NCBI GenBank assembly: GCA_022508425.1 | Contig: JAFLVF010000009.1 | Coordinates: forward strand, 1-36,592 | DNA length: 36,592 nt | Reading direction: 5' to 3' | From: Clostridiales bacterium | Lineage (GTDB): Bacteria; Bacillota; Clostridia; Christensenellales; Pumilibacteraceae | Notes under the pieces: model-generated | What the model was told of the DNA's origin: nothing | Database searches by the model: none | Seen by the model: the letters and a program-made list of their open reading frames with translations, nothing else | Position numbers and translations under genes: made by a program | Part shown: one piece after another, positions 1 through 5,481 of the stretch | How the letters are laid out: the number at the start of each line of letters is the position of its first letter | How positions within the stretch are numbered: position 1 is the stretch's first letter

Positions 1-54
1 AACCCTCGACTTCCACCATGTGAAGGTGGCACTCTCCCGCTGAGTTAATTGCCC
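1..54 (-). tRNA. tRNA-Val(CAC), 5' portion, cut by window edge
   Basis: Read on the minus strand the sequence gives a 7-nt acceptor strand (GGGCAAT), a D stem ACTC/GAGT with an AGCGGGA loop, and an anticodon stem CCACC/GGTGG around the loop TTCACAT. The anticodon is therefore CAC (valine). A 5-nt variable loop and the start of the T stem (GAGGG) follow. The T loop, 3' acceptor strand and CCA end lie left of the window. It may head a tRNA cluster transcribed leftwards. Confidence 0.92.
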
Positions 55-74
55 GAATGTTTTGTTGTGGGCTT

Positions 75-103
75 ATTTTACCACCTCTTTGTGCAGTTGT
101 CAA
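75..103 (-). promoter_or_regulatory. Promoter of the tRNA-Val gene
   Basis: On the minus strand there is a perfect -35 box TTGACA (98-103), a 17-nt spacer and the -10 box TAAAAT (75-80). Transcription would start near position 68, about 14 nt before the mature tRNA 5' end, which is typical of stable-RNA promoters. Confidence 0.85.
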
Positions 104-132
104 GCGTTCGGCACGCGAAAACATTTTTAGCC

Positions 133-152
133 ACGGCTCGCGGTACGGCTCG
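133..152. repeat. Direct repeat upstream of the AraC-type gene promoter
   Basis: ACGGCTCG occurs at 133-140 and again at 145-152, a 12-nt period. It ends 11 nt before the -35 box of the rightward promoter and lies between two divergent promoters. It could be an activator or operator site, perhaps autoregulatory. The 12-nt spacing is shorter than the roughly two-turn spacing usual for AraC half-sites, so the assignment is only a suggestion. Confidence 0.3.
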
Positions 153-163
153 TTTTGTCGATA

Positions 164-192
164 TTGACTTAAACCCGTCGGTATGCTACAAT
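164..192 (+). promoter_or_regulatory. Promoter of the AraC-type regulator gene
   Basis: TTGACT (164-169), a 17-nt spacer and TACAAT (187-192) form a near-consensus promoter. The expected transcription start is about 199-201, which coincides with the ATG at 201. An upstream in-frame ATG at 183 lies inside the promoter and cannot be on this transcript. Confidence 0.75.
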
Positions 193-200
193 ACTTATCG

Positions 201-1004
201 ATGAGTTTTTCGCTTGACAAAATTTTTACTACACATACCGCCCTGCCTAAAAATGTCGGTGTTGTCGAAATCGATCCGAATGCCGCGCTTCGTCCGTATG
301 TCAGGTGTTTTTGGAAGTACAACGACTGTCCGAACGTGCGCGAGCTTCGCATAATACCCGATTGCTGTGCGGACATAATAATTCCGCTTGACGGCTCCCC
401 GTCGATTTTCGTCGGGGCGAGTGACAAAAGCTTTGTTACGCCACATACGGGCAACGTATTCGGCATAAGGTTTTATGCTTGGGCGGTTGCGCCATTTTTG
501 CATATCGGGCTTAAGGAATCGTTTAACGGCGCCGTGCCGATTGACTATATATTGAATAATTTCGACCGCGTGCAAAGCGCTATAATTGCGGCAGATACCA
601 CCACGCGACAAGTCGAACTTGCCGAGAAATATTTGCTCGAGCTGTTCGACGGAAAACTGTGCTTTGATATCATGAACGGTTTATACTGCGCGATCAATGA
701 TAACTGCCGCATTACGGTTAAAACTCTGTCCGATTATTGTGCGGTATCCAAGCGCACGTTAGAGCGCAAATTTATAGACAATATCGGTATTTCGCCCAAA
801 ACGATGATAGATTTATTGCGCTATCAACTGCTGTGGCAAGATTGTATCGGACGCGACTTCTCTTCCGCCGACAGCGCGTATAAATTGGGCTACTATGACG
901 AAGCGCATATGTACAACAATTTCAAAATGTTTCACGGCATAACAATGAGCGCGGCGCGCGCCGAATACGCAAAGTTGTCGCGTTTTTACAATACAAACAA
1001 ATGA
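201..1004 (+). CDS. AraC-family transcriptional regulator
   Basis: A 267-residue protein with an N-terminal ligand or sensor region and a C-terminal AraC-type double helix-turn-helix (roughly residues 165-260). The HTH region includes a TLSDYCAVSKRTLERKF helix-turn-helix and a later ADSAYKLGYYDEAHMYNNFK segment matching the second HTH, followed by a family-typical FHGITM stretch. The N-terminal part resembles the DUF6597-type domain often fused to such regulators. The start was set at 201, not the in-frame ATG at 183, because a strong promoter (-10 at 187-192) covers 183. The 201 ATG has no Shine-Dalgarno sequence, consistent with a leaderless mRNA. The ligand is unknown. The next rightward gene starts 43 nt later and may be its target or be co-transcribed. 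Confidence 0.88.
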   Translation: MSFSLDKIFTTHTALPKNVGVVEIDPNAALRPYVRCFWKYNDCPNVRELRIIPDCCADIIIPLDGSPSIFVGASDKSFVTPHTGNVFGIRFYAWAVAPFLHIGLKESFNGAVPIDYILNNFDRVQSAIIAADTTTRQVELAEKYLLELFDGKLCFDIMNGLYCAINDNCRITVKTLSDYCAVSKRTLERKFIDNIGISPKTMIDLLRYQLLWQDCIGRDFSSADSAYKLGYYDEAHMYNNFKMFHGITMSAARAEYAKLSRFYNTNK

Positions 1005-1047
1005 TTTCGCCATATAATATGTTTATCATATTTTACAGAGGACAACC

Positions 1048-1962
1048 ATGAACGACAACGTACTTAATAAGGCACGCGATTTCATTTATCGCAACGCACG
1101 CCCGCTCGATCTGGCGCTGTGGCGGTATCATTTCGAGGGCGGCAGCCGCAAAGACGTGTTAGATATTCTATCCTATTACCAAAACGCCGACGGCGGATTT
1201 GGATATGCGCTCGAACCGGACTGCTGGAATGTAAATTCAACGCCCATGGCCGCATGGAAGGCGCTTACCGTTCTCAAAGAAATAGGCATCGACGCTCAAG
1301 ATAATATCGTAAAAAAGATTTTGTCCTACCTAGACAGCGGCAAGGATTTCGAAAACGGAATGTGGTACAATACGGTAAAGAGCAACAATGAGCATCCTCA
1401 CGCGGTGTGGTGGGAGTGCCGAAACGGGCTCGGCGTTCCGAGCGCAAACCCCACCGTCAGTCTTGCCGGGTTCGCGTTGAAATTCGCAGACAAGCAGAGC
1501 GCATTATACAAAAAGTCGGCAACTATCGTAAAGCGTGAAGCCGAACGCTTTATAGCCGCGCCCGTATGCGATATGCACGTTACACCCGTATATTTGGAGC
1601 TGTACGAGTATTGTGCGGATATAAAAGATTTCGACCTGTTCGATTTGGCGGCATACAAAACGGCGCTGTATTCGGCAATCAAAAACACGGTTTGCACCGA
1701 CACGGATAAATGGGCAAAAGAATATGTTTGTAAGCCGTCCGTTTTTTACGACAGCTCTAAAGTTGTTTTCGAAATATTGGATGGGGAATTGTGCGAAGCG
1801 GAAGGCGAGCTGTTGCTCAAAACCCAGCTTGACGACGGCTCGTACAATATCCCTTGGATATGGCATAACGACTATACCGAATACTACGTCGCGGCCAACT
1901 GGTGGAAGTCCGCCGTATTGCGCGCAAATATGCTGTACCTAAAAGACTTAAAGCTGATATAA
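1048..1962 (+). CDS. Toroid protein with prenyltransferase/squalene-cyclase-type repeats
   Basis: A 304-residue soluble protein with no signal peptide. It has a QNADGGFGYALEPD motif near residue 46 and a second copy, QLDDGSYNIPW, near residue 261. These resemble the Q-x-x-D-G-G-F/S-[WY] signature of alpha/alpha-toroid proteins (prenyltransferase or squalene-hopene cyclase repeats). The many conserved Trp residues fit that fold. There is no DxDD cyclase motif, so terpene cyclase activity should not be assumed. The start is supported by an AGAGGA ribosome site 6-7 nt upstream. It lies between an AraC regulator and a VOC protein, all rightward with short gaps, suggesting one small operon. The fold assignment is reasonable; the function is unknown. 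Confidence 0.75.
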   Translation: MNDNVLNKARDFIYRNARPLDLALWRYHFEGGSRKDVLDILSYYQNADGGFGYALEPDCWNVNSTPMAAWKALTVLKEIGIDAQDNIVKKILSYLDSGKDFENGMWYNTVKSNNEHPHAVWWECRNGLGVPSANPTVSLAGFALKFADKQSALYKKSATIVKREAERFIAAPVCDMHVTPVYLELYEYCADIKDFDLFDLAAYKTALYSAIKNTVCTDTDKWAKEYVCKPSVFYDSSKVVFEILDGELCEAEGELLLKTQLDDGSYNIPWIWHNDYTEYYVAANWWKSAVLRANMLYLKDLKLI

Positions 1963-2020
1963 TACGAAAAGACGAAAACGCATACCGTATGCGACAAGCA
2001 AACAATAAGGAGATATTACA

Positions 2021-2443
2021 ATGGCGGTAGTACCCAACTTTCATTTTGACGGAAAATGCAGAGATGCGATAGAGCTTTACAAAAAGGCTTTCGGCGCGGA
2101 AACGCTGTGCTTGCTCTTGTACAAGGATGCAAGGCCGGAAGATTACGACAAACCTCTGACCGAAGAGCAAAAGAATTTTGTTTACCATGCGGAAATTCTG
2201 ATCGGTGATCATCGAATTATGATGGCCGATAATATAGATATGCCTTTTAATCCGAGTACCTCTTTGTTTCTGACAATGACAATGGATACAAAAGAAGACG
2301 TTATGCAAGCGTTTAACGTTTTGAAAGACGGCTGTAAAATAATCCATCCTCCACACAGCACGACGTACAGCTCTTGTACCGTTAATTTTATAGATAAATT
2401 CGGTTTTCGTTGGGTAATCATGACCGAACAAACGGAACGGTAA
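2021..2443 (+). CDS. VOC-family protein, PhnB-like
   Basis: A 140-residue protein of the vicinal-oxygen-chelate superfamily. Its opening, VVPNFHFDGKCRDAIELYKKAFGAE, is the usual start of the PhnB / 3-demethylubiquinone-methyltransferase-like VOC branch. It continues with HAEILIGDHRIMMAD and ends with the family-typical FGFRWVI strand. VOC proteins are dimeric metal-binding enzymes or resistance proteins, but this branch is mostly uncharacterised, so no reaction is assigned. The start has a strong AAGGAGA site. The gene follows the toroid protein after 58 nt and ends before a bidirectional terminator that separates it from the converging yegP-like gene. Confidence 0.88.
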   Translation: MAVVPNFHFDGKCRDAIELYKKAFGAETLCLLLYKDARPEDYDKPLTEEQKNFVYHAEILIGDHRIMMADNIDMPFNPSTSLFLTMTMDTKEDVMQAFNVLKDGCKIIHPPHSTTYSSCTVNFIDKFGFRWVIMTEQTER

Positions 2444-2469
2444 AATTTTGCGCTATCGTCACGGCAACT

Positions 2470-2502
2470 AAAAAAGAGGAAGCGAAATGCTCCCTCTTTT
2501 TT
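2470..2502. terminator. Bidirectional intrinsic terminator
   Basis: A 14-nt arm (2470-2483), GAAAT loop and 14-nt arm (2489-2502) form an A-rich/T-rich hairpin between converging genes. The single mismatch is A-C on the plus strand but G-U on the minus strand, so the hairpin is somewhat better as the terminator of the leftward yegP-like transcript. Confidence 0.85.
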
Positions 2503-2521
2503 GATAGTCCGCTAAATAATA

Positions 2522-2896
2522 TTATTCCGGATCGACGACTTCCGCGTCGACGACGTTTTTGCGAACGCTTTCTATTCCATTCTTGCAGCTCGCTTTTGCC
2601 GTATAGCCCTCGCTCGCCAAAATCGGCTCGCCGTTGCGTGCTTTCAGGCGGAAACGATACTCGCCCGCCTTGTCGAGATAAATCTCGAACTTAGGGCATT
2701 TCTCGGTCGCGTATCCATCGACCGTCTGGTCCTCTACGCCCGCGATCTGCGCATTTTCGGTGACGCTCGCGATGCTATTGCGGCATGTTGCAAGCGCGTT
2801 GAGCACCTCGCCACCGACACCTATAATTTCGCCGTTGCCGGCTTTCAGGCTGAACGTGAACCCGTTGCCGCTCTTCTTGATAACAAATTTTCCCAT
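2522..2896 (-). CDS. YegP/DUF1508-type protein, two tandem repeats
   Basis: A 124-residue protein with two tandem DUF1508 units. The first (about 1-58) contains GNGFTFSLKAGNGEIIGVGG and CRNSIASV; the second (about 67-118) contains AGEYRFRLKARNGEPILASEGY and CKNGIESV. This two-unit layout is that of YegP-like proteins, small soluble proteins of unknown role that are widespread in bacteria. The start is backed by an AAAGGGG site. It has its own near-consensus promoter (2939-2967) and ends 19 nt before a terminator, so it forms a single-gene transcript; nadE may read through into it. Confidence 0.9.
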   Translation of the reverse strand: MGKFVIKKSGNGFTFSLKAGNGEIIGVGGEVLNALATCRNSIASVTENAQIAGVEDQTVDGYATEKCPKFEIYLDKAGEYRFRLKARNGEPILASEGYTAKASCKNGIESVRKNVVDAEVVDPE

Positions 2897-2938
2897 TTTA
2901 TCACCCCTTTCGTGAATTTTGTCTATTGTGACTGCCCT

Positions 2939-2967
2939 ATTATATTACACTTTGTTGAATAAGTCAA
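2939..2967 (-). promoter_or_regulatory. Promoter of the yegP-like gene
   Basis: On the minus strand: TTGACT (2962-2967), 17-nt spacer, perfect TATAAT (2939-2944). The sequence upstream of the -35 box is very AT-rich and may act as an UP element. Predicted start near 2932, giving a leader of about 36 nt. Confidence 0.85.
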
Positions 2968-3034
2968 TATATATTTCGACAAAATCGAATAACATGTTAA
3001 TTACTATGCTACGGATATGCCGTCGGGCGGCGGG

Positions 3035-3766
3035 CTATCGATTCTTTTTGTACATAGGCATAGGACTGATTTTATGAAGATTGGCTATATGCATGCTGTC
3101 TATCTTTTGCTTGATTACGGGATCGTCGATCTCGCCCGTCTCGATATATCTGTCGAGCACGGCGTAGGTAAAGCCCATGTTGTCCTCGTCGCTCTTGCCC
3201 GACAGCCCGTCCTCGGGTGTTTTCTCTATGAACATTTTGGGAAGTCCCAGCTCGTAGCCGAGCGCCTTGACCTCTTTGACCAACAGATCGCTCAGCGGAC
3301 TGAAATCTCCCGCGCTGTCGCCGAACTTGGTCGAATATCCCACGTAGTCCTCCGATCTGTTGCACGTGTTGGCCACGCGGCCGTTGTAGAGCGCCGATAT
3401 GCCGTACAGCACGGCCATACGCACGCGTGCGGGGGTGTTGGAGTAATACACCTTGTTAGTGCGCAGATCTTCTTCGGCAATACCGCTTTCCGCTATCGCT
3501 CCGACCAGGCGCTCACACACTTCCCCGATATTGACCACGAAGTGCTTGATACCGAGATGTTGTACGAGCGCATGCGAAACGTCGATGTCGTGCTGACTGC
3601 CCTGCGGCATCAATACGCCGATTACCCTTTCGCGCCCAAGCGCCTCGACCAACAGCGCCGCGCACACCGAGCTGTCCTTGCCGCCCGAAATGCCGATGAC
3701 GGCGTTGCAGTCCTTGCCGTTCTGCTCGAAATACTCTCTAATCCACTTGACAATTTCGTCTTTCAT
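3035..3766 (-). CDS. nadE: NH3-dependent NAD(+) synthetase
   Basis: NadE catalyses the last step of NAD synthesis: deamido-NAD, ATP and ammonia give NAD, AMP and pyrophosphate, in the cytoplasm. The 243-residue length fits the ammonia-dependent form, with no N-terminal nitrilase/glutaminase domain. The N-type ATP pyrophosphatase P-loop SGGKDSS is at residues 27-33. The substrate-binding region includes VANTCNRSEDYVGYSTKFGDSAGDFSPL, and the conserved KTPEDGLSGKSDEDNMG segment follows. The start has a GAGGT ribosome site. It has its own likely promoter, whose -35 box lies in the tail of the upstream uppS-like terminator. No terminator was found after it. Confidence 0.95.
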   Translation of the reverse strand: MKDEIVKWIREYFEQNGKDCNAVIGISGGKDSSVCAALLVEALGRERVIGVLMPQGSQHDIDVSHALVQHLGIKHFVVNIGEVCERLVGAIAESGIAEEDLRTNKVYYSNTPARVRMAVLYGISALYNGRVANTCNRSEDYVGYSTKFGDSAGDFSPLSDLLVKEVKALGYELGLPKMFIEKTPEDGLSGKSDEDNMGFTYAVLDRYIETGEIDDPVIKQKIDSMHIANLHKISPMPMYKKNR

Positions 3767-3785
3767 ATTGCCGACCTCTGTTTAC

Positions 3786-3814
3786 ATTTTACCACACCTG
3801 CGAAAAAAAGTAAA
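3786..3814 (-). promoter_or_regulatory. Likely nadE promoter
   Basis: TTTACT (3809-3814), 17-nt spacer, TAAAAT (3786-3791) on the minus strand. The -35 box overlaps the end of the preceding gene's terminator hairpin and U-tract, so the promoter sits as close to the terminator as it can. Confidence 0.6.
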
Positions 3815-3845
3815 ACCCAAAACGAAAAATTTCGTTTTGGGTTTT
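3812..3845 (-). terminator. Intrinsic terminator of the uppS-like gene
   Basis: A perfect 16-nt inverted repeat (3812-3827 and 3830-3845) with CCC/GGG in the middle of each arm. On the minus strand it is followed by ACTTTTTTT. It lies 25 nt beyond the uppS-like stop codon. Confidence 0.88.
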
Positions 3846-3870
3846 TTGCGGAAATTCACTCGCGCCGCAC

Positions 3871-4476
3871 TCATCCTCCCAAAGTGACGTCTTGGCGCGA
3901 ATACCATTCGAGCGCGGCGTCGAGGTGTTCTTCTTTAAAATCGGGCCACAAGTCTTCTACTATATAAAAGTCCGAATACACCGTTTGCAACGGCAAAAAA
4001 CCCGACAGCCTGCACATTCCGCCCCAGCGTATAACCATGTCTATGCGCGGGATATCTCGCGAGCACCAACCGTTTTTCATATCCCATTCCCAGCCGTAGT
4101 TGATCAACAGGTTGACGCGCATTTTGCCGTTTTGCTCGCGTCCACGCGTTGTGTACGGAACGAGACACTGAGGAAAACACTCCGACTCGGTATTGCCGAC
4201 GACGAAAACGTCCACGCCCTCGCCTACAATCAGCTCGACCGCCTTACAGCACGCGTCGGAAAACGCGTTGACCTGTGCTTTCGGGCGCTTGCAATTATCG
4301 ACGGTAAAGCCGTAGTAAGTCAGTTCTTTCACGCCTCGTTCTTCTGCGGCGCGAAGCAGTCTAAGCCCGGGCATAAGGCCGTGTTCGTACCCGTCTTCCT
4401 TGTTCAGTCCGTTATAAGTCGCCCAACGCCTGTTTCCGTCGGGTATTATTCCTATGTGCGTCGGAGTTCGATACAT
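3871..4476 (-). CDS. Short, divergent undecaprenyl-diphosphate-synthase-like protein
   Basis: The 201-residue protein belongs to the cis-prenyltransferase (UppS) family. It has HIGIIPDGNRRWA at residues 7-19, with the catalytic-type Asp13, then ELTYYGFTVDN (cf. TLYAFSTENW) and KRP. Near the C-terminus DMVIRWGGMCRLSGF and YSDFY...LWPDF match the substrate-binding end. UppS elongates FPP with IPP to make the C55 wall-carrier lipid. This copy is about 45-50 residues shorter than the usual 240-250. It also departs at key places: SGExRxSNF reads GGMCRLSGF, and the usual YxELYF glutamate is Asp. It may be a second, altered-function copy; a housekeeping uppS would be elsewhere. The start has only a G-rich, weak ribosome site (GGTGG). 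Confidence 0.8.
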   Translation of the reverse strand: MYRTPTHIGIIPDGNRRWATYNGLNKEDGYEHGLMPGLRLLRAAEERGVKELTYYGFTVDNCKRPKAQVNAFSDACCKAVELIVGEGVDVFVVGNTESECFPQCLVPYTTRGREQNGKMRVNLLINYGWEWDMKNGWCSRDIPRIDMVIRWGGMCRLSGFLPLQTVYSDFYIVEDLWPDFKEEHLDAALEWYSRQDVTLGG

Positions 4477-4554
4477 TTCCCACCACCATTACCGAAAATT
4501 CAATCGCTATAATTATCTGTAATTGCCGTGAAAATATGTAAGCAAAAAACAATA

Positions 4555-4574
4555 AAGCGCCGAAAACGGCGCTT
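4555..4574 (-). terminator. Intrinsic terminator, minus strand
   Basis: An 8-bp GC-rich stem (AAGCGCCG/CGGCGCTT, 4555-4562 and 4567-4574) with an AAAA loop in this strand. On the minus strand it is followed by ATTGTTTTTT. It is the second of two hairpins after the 76-residue coiled-coil gene and stops that transcript before the uppS-like gene. Confidence 0.7.
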
Positions 4575-4670
4575 ATCTCCATTACTGCTGTCTATTAGTC
4601 GCTAATGCGTACCGTACCGCTTTATCTTCCTCCGTAGCCGCTCGGTCTACCGCGCGTAAAAGCACGGAAA

Positions 4671-4695
4671 ACTCACAGTATAAAATACTGTGAGT
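4671..4695 (-). terminator. Terminator hairpin after the 76-residue coiled-coil gene
   Basis: A perfect 11-bp inverted repeat (4671-4681 / 4685-4695) with a 3-nt loop. On the minus strand it is followed by TTTTCC. It begins 29 nt after the stop codon. The stem has a low-GC centre and the U-run is short, so it may be a weak terminator backed up by the one at 4555-4574. About 95 nt between the two hold nothing recognisable. Confidence 0.6.
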
Positions 4696-4723
4696 AATCG
4701 GGCTTTGCAGTATGATTTTCCGA

Positions 4724-4954
4724 TTAGTCGACGAGGCTTTGCAACTGCTTGGTCAGCTCGATGAGATTTTCGCGCTTGACCTCAATCTCCGCACTATATT
4801 GACGGAAGAACTGCATTTCGGTCTCTTGCGGCTCGTTATTGCTGATGAGAGACTCCATAAGTGCAGCCATAGAGCGCGAGCGCTTGTTCTCAAGCTCCTG
4901 CATCTCCTTCTCGATAATGTTGATTTCCTTTGCCAAATCCTTTTTCAATGACAT
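4724..4954 (-). CDS. Small coiled-coil protein, 76 residues, paralogue of the gene at 8163-8396
   Basis: A 76-residue, highly charged protein with heptad-like helices on both sides of a short central break (SNNEPQETE). No known domain is recognised. A hand alignment without gaps to the 77-residue protein at 8163-8396 gives about 22 identities over 76 positions, including shared RS, A..M, P...E.-F and the terminal R..L..L...L..L pattern; the two are clearly paralogues. The start at 4954 is chosen because AAGGAGA lies at optimal distance. The same frame remains open upstream to a hydrophobic segment, so this may instead be the cytoplasmic end of a 145-residue membrane protein (see 4955-5160). 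Function unknown. Confidence 0.7.
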   Translation of the reverse strand: MSLKKDLAKEINIIEKEMQELENKRSRSMAALMESLISNNEPQETEMQFFRQYSAEIEVKRENLIELTKQLQSLVD

Positions 4955-5160
4955 GATTATATCTCCTTTTACCTGTTTTCTATTTTTGTTGTTTTTGCCG
5001 CGGATTATTTTTTCTTCCGTCGGGATTTTGGGTTGATCGGGCGTTCCCGTCGCGACACGGCCGCGCCCTACGAATATCACGGACAAAACCGAGACAATCA
5101 CCAAAGCCACTGCGATCAGTTGCGTGCGACCGCCGATCTTCTTTGCAATTTTTGTCCCAT
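4955..5160 (-). pseudogene. Possible frameshifted membrane-anchor segment fused to the coiled-coil protein
   Basis: An ATG at 5160 follows a good GAGGAG ribosome site and a consensus promoter, but its frame stops after 14 codons (MGQKLQRRSAVARN). The neighbouring frame is open from just behind the ATG through to the 76-residue protein. It encodes a Lys-rich stretch (KIAKKIGGRTQ), a hydrophobic segment (LIAVALVIVSVLSVIFV) and a polar linker. Adding one A to the A5 run (5149-5153 on the plus strand) would join everything into one 145-residue single-pass membrane protein with a typical signal-anchor start. It may be a sequencing or assembly slip, a real mutation, or slippage control. Confidence 0.5.
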
Positions 5161-5247
5161 AAAGCTCCTCTTTTATCAGATTAAGGCCTTATGATTTGTG
5201 ATACAATACATAATATACATTCGATACTATTAATACAACACTTAGGC

Positions 5248-5276
5248 ATTTTAGCATAAATATATAATAATGTCAA
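5248..5276 (-). promoter_or_regulatory. Promoter of the coiled-coil gene
   Basis: Minus strand: perfect TTGACA (5271-5276), 17-nt AT-rich spacer, TAAAAT (5248-5253). Predicted start near 5241, 81 nt before the ATG at 5160. This shows that the transcript begins upstream of the membrane-anchor segment and not just before the 76-residue ORF. Confidence 0.85.
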
Positions 5277-5323
5277 ATATTTTATGCTCGGCAACTCCCA
5301 TAAGCAAATTGTCACCCTTAACA

Positions 5324-5365
5324 ACTGCCGCCGACAAGCGCCGCCGACAAGCGCCGAGCGGCAGT
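5324..5365. repeat. Inverted repeat enclosing two tandem 13-mers
   Basis: ACTGCCGC (5324-5331) and GCGGCAGT (5358-5365) are inverted. Between and overlapping them, GCCGCCGACAAGC occurs twice in tandem (5327-5339 and 5340-5352). It lies about 50 nt upstream of the -35 box at 5271-5276, in an otherwise AT-rich spacer. It could be a regulator site; no regulator can be named. The rest of the 5161-5481 gap holds the promoter at 5248-5276 and the terminator at 5382-5413. Confidence 0.4.
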
Positions 5366-5381
5366 AATTCATCAAACGACA

Positions 5382-5413
5382 AAAAATCGGCGGCGTAAAC
5401 GCTGCCGATTTTT
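5382..5413 (-). terminator. Intrinsic terminator of the 862-residue lipoprotein gene
   Basis: A 14-bp stem (5382-5395 / 5400-5413) with a 4-nt loop and one G-T/A-C type mismatch. On the minus strand the GC-rich stem runs into TTTTTTG. It lies about 70 nt after the stop codon. Confidence 0.85.
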
Positions 5414-5481
5414 GACGGGAGTCGACCCGATTTTGTTTGAGCCGAGAACGATTGTGCGCAATTATATTTCGTCGATTGCGC

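Noticed and set aside
183-200. Upstream ATG at 183 as the start of the AraC-type gene
   Set aside because: It lies within the -10/-35 region of a strong promoter and has no ribosome site.
5181-5375. 64-codon minus-strand frame in the gap before the coiled-coil gene
   Set aside because: It runs through the promoter at 5248-5276, has no ribosome site and an implausible composition.
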